Below, in pieces: positions 33,481-43,989 of a stretch of DNA of 64,000 nucleotides. The stretch's first letter is position 1, and each line of letters starts with the position of its first letter. This stretch comes from Paguma larvata (Eukaryota > Chordata > Mammalia > Carnivora > Viverridae): positions 51,563,030 through 51,627,029 of the forward strand of contig CM057841.1 of the NCBI GenBank assembly GCA_030068075.1, read 5' to 3'. Made by a program: the position numbers and the translations under genes. The notes below the pieces were generated by a model. It was not told where the DNA came from, searched no databases, and saw only the letters and a list, made by a program, of their open reading frames with translations.

Positions 33481-35960
33481 TATGTTTTACCCTTCATACC
33501 AATGGATTTTTGGGTTCTTGCTTGCTATTGATATGAGCTTCACTATTTTGTTGAGACATTTAAGGGTACAGTCGACCTGAAATGTAGATACAACTTTCAT
33601 TGCTGAAGCATATTTAATTTATTTTCAAAATGTGTTTCTCCCATAAAGACAATTTCTGAAGCTTTTTTGAATGTAACTTTCCCACTGTGGAAGGAACAAG
33701 TACATCTTAAAATCCTACTTTCCCAACCAAATTTCTCTTGCTGCTTTTTCTTTCGGCCCCTGGGGGTTCCTTATCATCAACACTATCAATTAAGAGTCAT
33801 CCTTGGGCTCCTGGATCCTTGGCACAGGGCTAGGCGCTGCCCCCCCTCCTTGGAGCCTCCGCACGGGGCTCAGATCCTGACCTCCTCACACTCAAGCCCC
33901 TCAGTGAACCCATGGTGGAGAATCTCTGAAAACCCAACTAGGTCCAGAGTTCATTTAACCAGCAGCAATGGAACTAAATTACAGTCCAGGTCTGTCTTAT
34001 GAAAGATGATAAATGAATATGTCACACTGGGAAAGAAATCACTCTGTCATCATATGACAGGCTGGCTTGATTTGTTTGCGCCGGTGTCCCTAAAAGTCCA
34101 GATGGGGGTGCAAAGTGTGTAGGCTTTCAAGCCTGCTCACTTCCCGTCCCGTTCCGCACCTCCCCGGTGATGGGTCTGGGGAACCTTCCTCGGGCTCTCC
34201 GCCCACCGCCCACCCAGGGACGATGGAGAGGACACGAGCCACAGGCCAGGACAGGAGGCTTCCGCGAAAGTGACGCTGGGGCACTCTCGCTCAACGTGGA
34301 GCGCTCCGCCACTACAAATCACGGCCCATCTCTTCCCATCCTCAGAAGGTCCCTGCGCCCTCCCCCACAGCTCTCACTAGGGGACCTGTCTTTTTGGCAT
34401 GACACGGAGCTGCCATAGACTTGTAGTTTTTTGACTCAAAGACTCATCTCGTTTGTCCGGTGGAGTTGCTTTATTCCACAAGAAAATAGCTAAAGTCTCT
34501 TTCAGCTCCGCCACTGCGTCTCCATTATTTAATCTAAAGCGGTTCTTGGCCCAGTTGGTTGGGCTTCAGCAAAGCTCTTCGCAGCTTGAAAGGAACAGGA
34601 TGTCAGGAGTCAGCCAGTCTGAATGAGTCCTGGTTTCCGGAGGTCCTCACTACCTTACCTGTGATTCAAAACATCACAAACGCTTAAAAATAAGCAAAAA
34701 AAAAAAATGTTCCTCAAGCTGGTGGCAGACTTAAGTGGCAGCAAAACTTGCAAAACCTGTTAATCTTCGTTTGTCCCCGATTGCCATCTGACGTGACCAT
34801 TGGTAGGTTGCGCTGCAGAAACATGAGTGTGTTTGATGTCTGGGTGTGGGTCCTCCAGCGGTGAGGTAGGTGGTGGAGAACTCTCCTGGTCTGCATTAAA
34901 AGGAAATCCACAATCCCTCAACCCTTCTGTTTTGGGTGGGGAAGTACAGATCTTTGTCCGTGTGGCCTGGGGCAAGTTGCTTTTCTTTGCACCGCCCTAC
35001 AGATGGGTGGTGAATGAGGAGATGAGGGTGATGGTAAGAGGAATTATCCCGCAGGAGAGCACCGGAAGGTGAGGCCTTCTCCCACATAACGTTGGCGGGA
35101 GGCCTGCCGTGCCCAGTGCGGAGGCACAAAGAAAAGAATGTGCAGAAATCAGACCAGATGAAGGAGGGAGGTGAGGTCAGTGCTCCGGCAGTGGGGTTAG
35201 TCCTAGGAACAAGCATGCCCTACCAGTAGTGCCGGTGTGACCGGAGCACTGCCAGCCAGCCCAGGCCTTCCGTGGGAGAATGTTCTCGAAGGCCAAGACC
35301 CTTTCAACCCCGCGGGCCCCGCCGGTTCCTCCTCCCAGGGTCAGGGCAGCTCACCTTCGCTGGTGCATTTTTAATCATCATAAGAAATAGAGTGAAATTG
35401 CAGCCCCAGGGCCTTGGTAGACTGTGTGGTTCTGGTTTCCTGGAGATGGTGGAATGTGCTTCTCTGACTCCTGGAGTCCGGCCAGGTCTCCCCTGGGGGC
35501 GTTTGGAGAATGGCTCCCTGAAAGAAATAGGACATGACAGTAAGATGAAGGTGTTTCTTAGAACGGTCTCCGACCTCGCAGGTTCTGGAAAGAGTGACGG
35601 TTCAAGCATTTGGCAGCGCTCTCCCCCGAAGGCCAGAAGAGCAGCAAAAATAGTTCTTGGGGGCTTTGTGGCAAGCGTGACCTATCTTTCCTCTTACCAC
35701 AGAAGTGTGTGACCGTGACCCACGAGGCCAGGGCGCAGGGTCCTCGGGCGAATTCGGTGGCGCGTGGCAGTGTCTTCAAGAGAAGCTTCTCTAGAGCAGA
35801 AGCTGTTTGCTGAATTTCATTCCCTGGAAGAGGAGGTGGTCGTAGAGAAGGCTTGTCAGCATAGCCCGGAAAAAAAAAAAGGCATCTTTTCTTCCTCCCG
35901 TAATGACAGTCTGTGTAGATTTTTAGCCCTAACGCCAAAGTGGCGTTTGAAAACATTTCT
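33481..35960. other. Unique noncoding DNA
   Basis: 2.5 kb without a confidently recognised mobile element. 33830-33860 weakly recalls L2 and 34960-35050 weakly recalls MIR, but both are too weak to call. The 146-codon plus-strand frame at 35272-35712 has no recognisable domain and is overlapped by a 101-codon and a 132-codon minus-strand frame. I do not call a gene. Confidence 0.4.
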
Positions 35961-36170
35961 TGGGTCGTCTGGGTGGCTCAGTCAGTTAAGCCTCCAACTT
36001 TGGCTCAGGTCTTGATCTCGCGGTTTGTGGGTTAGAGCCCTGCGTTGGGCTCTGGGCTGACAGCTTGGATTCTGCATTTCGCTCTCTCTCTGCCCCTCCC
36101 CCACTTACGTTCTGTCTGTCTCTCTCTCTCTCAGAAATAAACATTAAAAAAGTTAAAAAAAGAAAAGATT
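35961..36170 (+). mobile_element. CAN SINE with internal deletion
   Basis: Plus-strand SINE: head 'cgtctgggtggctcagtcag', 'ggctcaggtcttgatctcgc', 'gggctctgggctgacag', then a gap where most of the usual 'ctcagagcctggagcctg' is missing, then a CT-rich section and an A-rich tail with 'aataaacatt'. A small internal deletion explains the gap. Confidence 0.92.
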
Positions 36171-36264
36171 CGTTAAAAAATCGAAGCTGCTGCTTAATGA
36201 CAAATGTTTGTGTTTATCATTGCTGTTTTAATAAAAACCCCAGTAACTATATGGATGCACTTAA

Positions 36265-36350
36265 ACACCCCTGAGCAATGCACTTAAAATGGTTAAAATG
36301 GTAAAGTTTATGTTATGCATATTCCCCCCGCAAATTAGAAACAAAACACA
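36265..36350 (+). mobile_element. L1M 3' terminus fragment
   Basis: 'cacttaaaatggttaaaatg' followed by 'gtaaagtttatgttatgcat' is the characteristic last stretch of old L1 3' UTRs. Only about 80 bp remains. Confidence 0.6.
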
Positions 36351-37291
36351 ACAAAAAGTCAGTGAATCCACACAAGCACCAGATAACAGATCCTGGATTA
36401 ATGTGTTTTGGAAGACCATTTCACTATTGATAAAATGTTCCGTTCCAGTTACCACGTGTGAAACAGACTTGAAGCCGTCTTTGTGTACACTAGATCCGGG
36501 TACATTCTTCTGAACATGTCAGTAAATTGTAAAGAGTCTCCTTCCTTCTTTGACTCCCCTTCGAAGAGGAACTTAATTTACTCCTTCATGTCTCCTCCTC
36601 ATTCTTCCTCGTGGAAACAGAAGAAAATAAAATGAGGTTTTTGTAAGCCAGGATGATATGCATGTTATTCTTGTTTCCAATATAGGTAAAGTGATCTCTC
36701 CACTTTATTTTTAAACACTACCTCATAATAAAAATAATCTAGTCTTTTCTTGTGCGGGCTGTTTATTCAGACAGGTGGAAGTTGACGCTAAGGATTGGCG
36801 TTAAATTGAGGAAACCATTCATGTAGTAAATAAGATAATTTGTTTCTGCCCCCAGAAAGATTAAAATATAGATTTGTTTTTCATACTCTGTATTATGGTT
36901 AACACCTACAGTCCCTGAATTTGTTTGATTCGGGTTTGTGTCCAAAATTTGGAAGGGCTTTTTATTGTGTAACTAAAATATTTTTCAGTTGCAGAAATCT
37001 TCATGAAAAGTGTTTTCTTATTTATGTGTGATTTTCTTGCATTTGTTATTAGATAAATATTTTGCTGGAAGTCTTATGAGTTCTCAAAAGTGTAGTTAAG
37101 GGTGAAGGCAGTATCAGCATGATTTTTGGTTATTTGTGCACTTGTTGCGAACTTGAAAGAGTTCCATGCTCTCCTTCCAAATAAACATAACCAGGTAATA
37201 AAGCAGTGAGATACTGATATACAAAATCTTATGACCATGTCCTATTTTCTAGTTGACATGTAGGTGAGATTCCTTGGAGACTGTCTTCATC
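36351..37291. other. Repeat-free AT-rich noncoding DNA
   Basis: No repeat family was recognised over 0.9 kb of AT-rich but complex sequence. It could include conserved regulatory sequence. There is no coding frame of note. Confidence 0.4.
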
Positions 37292-37526
37292 ATTTTTTAA
37301 TGGAGAGAAAGAGAGAGAGAGCAAAGGAGAGGGGCAGAGGGTGAGAGAGAGGGAGACAAATGGGGAGGGAGGGGGAAAGGGAGAGAGAGAGAGAATGAGA
37401 ATCCTAAGCAGGCTCCGTGCTCAGCGCTGAGTCTGACGCAGGGGTCAGTGTCAGGACTATAACGACCATGACCTGAGCCAAAATCAAAGGTCGGACACTT
37501 AACCACCTGAGCCACCCTGGTGTCCT
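37292..37526 (-). mobile_element. CAN SINE with expanded purine section
   Basis: Minus-strand SINE whose GA-rich part is expanded to about 100 bp (37301-37400). It is followed by 'gagaatcctaagcaggctcc', 'gaccatgacctgagcc' and the head 'gagccaccctggtgtcc'. The expansion is presumably microsatellite growth inside the element. Confidence 0.9.
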
Positions 37527-37774
37527 GCTCATTCTTCTTGATTTAACTTCTGTGTACCAAACCTATAGGAGTGGGCTGGACACATGAAGACACAGCCCTG
37601 TGTAAAACAGAAATAATAAGCCTGTCTCTGCTTATCTACCAGAGTCCTGAGCATTGGGCACAAAATGACTGTATGACAGGGCCTGTGGAAACAGTGGAGT
37701 TTTATTAGGAAATACTCATCTATAAATGTCCCTCATTACATGGACTTTGGCTTGTCCATAGTGCTGTTCTTTTA

Positions 37775-37965
37775 TAAGATGCCTCTTGTGTGCTAGCCCT
37801 GGGCATACATTGCTTTATCATGCAGTATCTTTGAGATTTCTACTATAATACTTTCTTTTGATAGAGGCAAAAACGAAGACTTACAGAGAGGTTACACACT
37901 TTGCTAAGTGTGAGATAGTGAGCTCGGATTTGGAGCAGGTGTTCTGATTCCAAAGTTCGGCCCTT
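37775..37965 (-). mobile_element. MIR
   Basis: 'gcctcttgtgtgctagccct', 'acttacagagaggttacaca', 'ctttgctaagtgtgagatag' and 'gagctcggatttggagcagg' follow minus-strand MIR. Confidence 0.75.
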
Positions 37966-38044
37966 CAGCCCTCCGTTGGAGTGGATGAAGATGGTTTGGA
38001 ATGCCATTCAGCCCTGCAAGGGAGTTGGACTTGTATTTATCTGT

Positions 38045-38200
38045 CCAGGCTCAACTAAAACCCCTCTCCCCTGAGAAGCCTTCCTTGGGTTTCCTAGGCC
38101 AACCTAGGTGTGGGTCTCCTGGGTCCCTACCCTGCTTCGTGCCTCCCTCCCTCCTGGCTTGTATTTTTCCCCCACCGTCAACCTCCTTTGCCACCTCTTT
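38045..38200 (+). mobile_element. L2 fragment
   Basis: 'ccaggctcaactaaaacccc' and 'ctgagaagccttccttgggt' match the L2 segment normally read as 'tcaggtctcagctcaaatgt...gaggccttccctgacc'. Only a short piece remains. Confidence 0.55.
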
Positions 38201-38224
38201 CTCCAGGGCCTGGGCCCTTCATTA

Positions 38225-38345
38225 GAGAGAGAGACTCCCAGGCTCCAGGTGGACCTGCTGTTTTAGAATGTCTGATTCTGCATTTCTGAAATCCTCCCTA
38301 GTAATTCTTTGGAGAGTTAAAGTCGAAGAAGCTTCCCAGTCGACC
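38225..38345. mobile_element. Possible MER5-like hAT fragment
   Basis: 'gtggacctgctgttttagaa' and 'tctgattctgcatttctga' are reminiscent of MER5. The match is weak. Confidence 0.3.
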
Positions 38346-38399
38346 GCATGCTCCGTAAAGCCAAGGGCAGGGGTTTTCTCTGCCATCGGGGGGAGCGTA

Positions 38400-38695
38400 G
38401 CCTGTGCTTCGCGGGGGCTTAAGGAGTTAGTGAGCTAACAAGCTTAAAAGACGGGTGTTAGACCAAAGCCGAGAACTCATCAGAATTGGCTCCACTCTGT
38501 TCGCTCGGGCAAAAGCACATCTATTCGTCTATCCCAAGTATTTACGGAGTTCAATTAAATAGGCTGATAAACTAATTTTTTTGGTGGCTAATGAGCTGTT
38601 GCTCTTCCTCTATGTCATTATGATCGGATGTGATGATTCCACAGTTGGCCACATTATCCCGTGCATTATAGTTTTAATACTAATGGTGATCGTGG
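38400..38695. promoter_or_regulatory. Candidate conserved noncoding element
   Basis: Repeat-free complex sequence with 'gttcaattaaataggctgat' near 38550, 'aactaatttttttggtggct' near 38570 and 'gtgcattatag' near 38662. There is no coding frame. The texture suggests a regulatory element, which alignment would have to confirm. Confidence 0.35.
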
Positions 38696-38699
38696 TGAT

Positions 38700-38935
38700 G
38701 GATGAGGGTTGCCGGCATTAATTCCTAGAGGGCTCCCTTTGCTCTGCGCACTCAGAACTTGAGGAACGTTATTCTCACGGGTTACGTAGGCAGTGGTATT
38801 ATCCCCACTTGGCAGACAAAGAGACTGAGGCCCAGGGAACGTCAATTCTCTGATGACCCACGGCCAGCAAAGAGTAAAGTCTGAACACAAACCCAGGCCT
38901 GTCTCCACTGCTCATGCTTTTTACCCGTATCCTCA
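38700..38935 (-). mobile_element. MIR
   Basis: 'gttgccggcattaattccta', 'tggtattatccccacttggc', 'agactgaggcccagggaacg' and 'tgaacacaaacccaggcctg' follow minus-strand MIR over nearly its full length. Confidence 0.85.
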
Positions 38936-39059
38936 CGAACCATGTAGTTTTGCCCCTAACCTTTGTGCAGAAGCACAGAAGATCGTTTCGGCTAAGATTT
39001 TTCCATTTGGACAGTCTGAGAAGCTTGGAGAAAATTCCATATTTTGTATAGGTGTTACC

Positions 39060-40226
39060 CTTTCAAGATTTCATTTTCATGCTTAAAAAAATAATGACGT
39101 TATTAAGCATTATAATCATGCTGTTAAGTGAGCATAATCTCTTCTGACTGGACACTTACTTTGTGAAAAATAAACTTGATAGAAAGAATTTAAGGTGTAT
39201 TATTTTCTTTTTCCATTAAGGCGAAATAATAAAGTCAATATATCATACTTATAGAATTCTTCTGATAAAAATATATAAATGTATACACAAACATATACGT
39301 ATCTTAAGTGACGCTAATGGACATGTAGGAATACTCCATTCCAGTTCTCCTGACCAAATGTTTCATGAGCAGGGGGCATGTATGTTTGTGTGTTTGTGTG
39401 TGTGTGCGCGCCTGCATATACTTCTGTGTATGCATAGATATCAGATACAGATACGCTCACTCAGATTTCAGATGTTGACTCTGTTATGCAAAAGTGACCT
39501 AAAGTTCTGGTTCCAGTTATTTGGAGTTTAGTTTTTTACTTAGGGTGCAATTGAATTTAAAATGGCTAATCCACTTAAGAAATTAGTTACTGTACTACAG
39601 AAGGAAAAACACAGCCTTAGCAGAAAGGTATTATCTCCTCCCCCTCTTTTTCTCTTAGAAGCCTCCCGTGATCCATTGGTGGTAAATATTTCATGTACTT
39701 TGCATATCAGCCCGAGTTCCCTTTGTGAAGTCAGGTAAATGGGATGTACGTCCCCACGTACTCCAGACAGTAAAACGGCATTATTTGATGTTACATCACA
39801 TAAACATGCAGATTTGATTCCCCCTTTACTCACGCTGTAAAAACAAAGTTTTTAAAGTGGTTAGCCATACCTGGAAATGTAAATGCACTCGCCTAATGTA
39901 ATGCCAAAGAAAAATTAAGACAAATGATACCACATTGCCGCGGTAAGCTGCAGCTCGCACAAAATTCACTTTAGTTATTATGCTGTGAATACGGGCTCTC
40001 ACCCTCCTCTGTGAATGCACAATTTATGTTGAATGCAACATGAATCATTTTAATAGACCGAGCAAAAAGTCCCCAAAGTCGATTTTCAAATTATGAACCT
40101 TGGAACAGAATATAACAACAGCGGACAACAAATAGTTCAGACTTTACTCTGAGCTATGGGTGAACCATTAAAAATACAGCAAGCGCTTTTGGTGAGGGTG
40201 TCACACAATTCATAGCCTAATGGCCA
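39060..40226. promoter_or_regulatory. Candidate conserved block, mostly 39540-40200
   Basis: Over 1 kb is free of recognised mobile elements. Sites include 'ggctaatccacttaag' near 39564, which joins a TAATCC-type core and an NKX2-type CACTTAA core, and 'gggtgaaccattaaaaatac' near 40159. A GT/GC-rich patch interrupts it at about 39386-39412. No gene is visible. Enhancer function is inferred only from motif content and absence of repeats. Confidence 0.35.
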
Positions 40227-40290
40227 AAAAAAATATATAAATATATATATATATATTTATATAAATATATACACATATGTATATAAGAAA
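40227..40290. repeat. (TA)n-rich microsatellite
   Basis: Imperfect TA repeats with 'tatatatatatatattta', partly self-complementary. An open frame here is low complexity. Confidence 0.9.
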
Positions 40291-40744
40291 TGGGGGATTT
40301 TTTTTAATGCTGTTTTTCTCGCCGTCATTCTGTTCAATTATTTTCACATTTGTGTAATCAAGATATTCCCAAACAGAGCATAGAGTTGTATATTGTTTAG
40401 AACTAATTATATGTATTATAAATCCAAGAATTAATTTAAATGACCCAGTTTCCACAGAGAAAAAGCCACATTGTTTTTAAACAGCGAACTAAACAAAATG
40501 CTCACCCATATGGGAGAAATTTCCAAAGACCTGAAGCCACCCACCGAGGAAAGTGAAAAATCCCTCCAAAAAAAAAAAAAATCAAGTCATAATCATATCA
40601 AACAAGATGAAGAAAATTACACTGAGGAGAAGCCAACTTTTTTTTTTTTTTTATGAAAAGGAAGCAGAAGTTGCGATAGGCATTTGTTTTAAGATACCTA
40701 AAGATAGAAATCAGAAGTTGTTCACAGAGTCTTTGGAGGAATGA
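40291..40744. other. Unique AT-rich noncoding DNA
   Basis: No repeat was recognised. Homopolymers of A (40567-40580) and T (40638-40652) occur. There is no gene. Confidence 0.4.
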
Positions 40745-40930
40745 CATCAGCATTACCCAGGAGCTTGTTAGAAATAGAAAATTTCAGGCCTTTTCTCAGA
40801 CCTACCGAATCAGAAGCTGGGATTTGGTGGACCGTAGGGAGAGGAGTGAACTGGGGGTAAAGCCCTATGATCTGAGTTGTAACAAGCCGTCTAGGGGATT
40901 CTGATACATGCTTACAGTTGAGGACCTGCA
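40745..40930 (+). mobile_element. MER5A-type hAT-Charlie MITE
   Basis: 'caggagcttgttagaaatag', 'agacctaccgaatcagaagc', 'aggggattctgatacatgct' and 'tacagttgaggacctgcagt' follow MER5A in order. Confidence 0.75.
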
Positions 40931-41329
40931 GTTCCCACTCTGTAGGACTGAGGCGAGGCCCAGGAATTAGCATTTCTAAAAGGAATCCACGTGCTAAGGA
41001 TGCTATTTGTGCTGGCCAATGAAATGCACAGCTTGCGGTTGCCAGGCAGATAACGCCATGATCAAAGGGAGCTTATGGTAGGCAGTAGGGAGTGGGGAGG
41101 ACCTATGTTACACTAGGAGACAGTCTGAGCTGAGCGATAAGGGCTACTCAGCTCCAGGTGCAGGTTCATAGGGGGATGTGATTCCTGATTTTTTGTTTTT
41201 GCTAGAGGATTAAAAAAGTCTGGCTCTCTTCAATATTTCCTGACTCTAAATTATTGACAAGTCTTTTTAAAAAATACCTTCAATCCAAAGAAAACATGTT
41301 TATGGTAGGTAGCCAGCTCATAATCTGTA

Positions 41330-41399
41330 TAAGACTTTATCAGGTTTTTTTTTTTTGTTTTTTTTTTTTTTTTGAGAGAAAGTGCACAAGTTGGGGAGG

Positions 41400-41451
<52 letters not shown>

Positions 41452-41585
41452 CACAAGCAGGTTTCATGCTCAGCATGGAGCCCAATGTAGAGCTCAATCT
41501 CATGACCATGAGATCATGACCTGAGCTGAAATCAAGAGTTGATCGTTCAACTGACTGAGCCACCCAGACGCCCTAAGACTTTATC
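41330..41585 (-). mobile_element. CAN SINE with perfect 12-bp target-site duplication
   Basis: A minus-strand SINE (41342-41573) is flanked by exact 'taagactttatc' copies. The long T tail at the left (41346-41373) is interrupted once by G. A CA run and then about 41 bp of GA repeat (41409-41449) lie inside. The body is the 'gagaatcacaagcaggtttc' variant and the head is 'gagccacccagacgccc'. Confidence 0.95.
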
Positions 41586-41634
41586 TTTTATCAACTTTAA
41601 TAAGTATATTAATAAGGTTGGGGGCCTGTAGAAA

Positions 41635-41955
41635 TCCTGGAGAGACGATGTTGAAGGAGTTTTTTAGTACAATCTTAGATTTACAAAATAAGTGAGCAGG
41701 TAGTACACTGAGTTCCGAATGCTCACCTGACTCCCTTCACATGCACACTGTTTCCACTTAACATCTCTCATTAGCACAGCATGTTTGCTACAGTTAATAA
41801 AACACTACTGATGCAGTATTAACTTAGTCCTCAGTTTACATAAAAGTTCACTATTAGCGTTGTATATTTCATGGGAGAGGACAAAGACGTGATGACATGA
41901 CTCTACCACCGCATTTTCATAAAGCATAGTTTTATTGTCCTAGAAATCCCCCAGA
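41635..41955. mobile_element. Old L1M fragment
   Basis: 'agtacaatcttagatttaca', 'gtagtacactgagttccgaa', 'tttccacttaacatctctca' and 'gctacagttaataaaacact' match a recurring L1M segment. Orientation is not assigned. Confidence 0.6.
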
Positions 41956-41960
41956 AAGTG

Positions 41961-42122
41961 TATTTTTTTTTACGTTTGTTTATTTTGAGAGAGAGAGGGA
42001 GAACATGAGCAGGGGAGGGAAGGAGAGAGAAACCCAAGCAGGCTCCTTGCTGTCAGTGCAGAGCCAGACATGGAATTCAAGCCCACAAACTGTGAGATGA
42101 TGACCTGAGATCAAGAGTTGGA
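41961..42122 (-). mobile_element. CAN SINE lacking its head, left arm of an inverted pair
   Basis: This minus-strand SINE has a T tail and an intact body ('aacccaagcaggctccttgc') but stops at 'gatcaagagttgga', about 35 bp short of the usual head. It abuts a plus-strand SINE that starts at 42123, with no spacer. Confidence 0.92.
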
Positions 42123-42340
42123 GGCGCGCCTGGGTGGCTCAGTTGGTTGAGCGTCCATCTTCGGCTCAGGTCATGATCTCGCAGTTTGTGAGTTCAAGCC
42201 CCGCATCGGGCTCTGTGCTGACAGCTCAGAGCCTGAAGCTTGCCTCGGATTCTGTGTCTCCCTGTCTCTCTGCCCCTGCCCTGCTCATGCTCTGTTTGTC
42301 TTTGTCTCTCAATAATAAATTAAAATGTTAAAAAAAAATT
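42123..42340 (+). mobile_element. Full-length CAN SINE, right arm of an inverted pair
   Basis: Plus-strand SINE: head 'ggcgcgcctgggtggctcag', 'tgagttcaagccccgcatcg', the body 'gctgacagctcagagcctga' and a tail with 'aataataaattaaaatgtta'. It is head-to-head with the truncated SINE on its left. Confidence 0.95.
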
Positions 42341-43989
42341 TAAAAGCTCCATCGATTCATGTCCCCATTTCACGTAGCGAATTGGTTCTGAGAATTAAGA
42401 TTCTGCAGTTTGGAGGGTCTCAGTGCTCAGAACAAGACCTGTACATACTTGAAGACACCTCTAACAGTTGTAATTGAATCCTGAAGCTAGAATTTCTTGG
42501 CTACAATCTTTCCCCTTCCTTCATTTCATAGATGAGGAGCTGAGGCCCATGTCACAAGTTTGAGGTCCTTAAGGTGGAGTTGGTGTAGAAGTGCCTCTTT
42601 TGTTTCTGGGACATTCCCCCGCTCCTCCCGCTTCTTGCTGGCGTCTCCCTTACAGAGAGATCTTGCCCAGTTGTAGCTCTACCGGATCTAGCAACCAAGT
42701 CGATGAGGGTGACATTTTTTAAATTGTTTTTTGTTTTATATGTATGTAAAATTATTTTTATCCAAAATGACAGAGGTCAAAGCTTTCTAGAATGGAGGGA
42801 TAGCTCATAATTTAGGTCCTGGGTTTGATATCCACATAGTGTACTCATTACTGTCGGATTCTCCTAAGTATACAAAATGTTACACAGTTTAGTTTTGTGA
42901 ATTAAAAAAAGCAGCACAAAACTTTACAGTCTCACAGAATCACCACATTTTTCTTCCCGCCTGGTGAGCAGGTGGTGATACATACCCTAGTGCTCTAACA
43001 GATTTCTGCTCTTCGGATTTTGGACCGTTTGCTTCATCTGTAGAGACAAAGGTGTTGTCTTCCAAAGTCATGAAAATAGTGAGCAGTTTGATCCTTGTGA
43101 AATTGTGTTGCGAGTTGTGTTTCTTTCTGCCCGATGGGGGATAAAATGTCTTTATTTTAAACTGTTTTATTATTGTTATCTTAAAGGAGTTAAGGACACA
43201 TAAAATACTCTTAGAACTTTTGCAGTTTCTACAAAGAACTGGAGACTCTTTCATTGAAGAGAATTGTTTTTGAAAATGCCTCTTTCCCCAGAAAATATTT
43301 GGAGCTGGACGTAGGGCATTAAAGCTCTAATAATCTATCATGAATCCATTCTAGAAAGCAGAAAGGGCTGGGTATTGGGATTGTGTTCTGTCGTACGTTA
43401 AGCCTAATGTGTGATCGTCTTTGGATACAAAGGATTTTTTTTTATGGACTTTTTTCTTTCTTCCCTCATCCCTTCCTCTGTTGTCTCAATTTCTGTTCCA
43501 TTTTGCTCTGTTCCTCTTTCTGTGCCTTCGTTATTTTCTTGTTCTTTTTGCAAGAATTGTATGTGCACATAGTTTTATAATCAGGTAAATTCATAAGGAG
43601 TTTATATGATAAGTTAAAGCATTCCTTAACATCAATTCCGTCTTTTCATCTCATCCTTTCTCTTTCCTGGATTCATTTGTTTTTTACGTGTATAGCTTTA
43701 ATCACACCCAAATGGCTACTTCTTGATTTTCTAGGTTTAGATGCTGTCTGCAGGCTTTCCAGAAATAAAAAAGAAAATCTGTCTTTGTGTGCATCTATCA
43801 TCTTCTCCAACCTTTAACTAGAGTTCTATCATGATGTTTTTAAGCAGTTTAGTATCGATGTTGTGAGTATGTGAATTGTTCACAGATAAGCCAATAGCAT
43901 GCCAAGATTACTTTTTCTCTCCCGCACAATATTGTCTCTTTTCGAGTTCATACATGTCTTCCATTCTTGTTTGCTTGGTTTTTTTACTT
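42341..43989. other. Unique AT-rich noncoding DNA
   Basis: No confident repeat was found. 42530-42575 ('agatgaggagctgaggccca') could be a MIR scrap. 43380-43990 is T-rich. No gene is supported. Confidence 0.35.

Noticed and set aside
35272..35712. 146-codon plus-strand frame as a possible gene
   Set aside because: It has no recognised motif, it overlaps long minus-strand frames, and there is no splice context. Chance is the likelier cause in GC-richer DNA.
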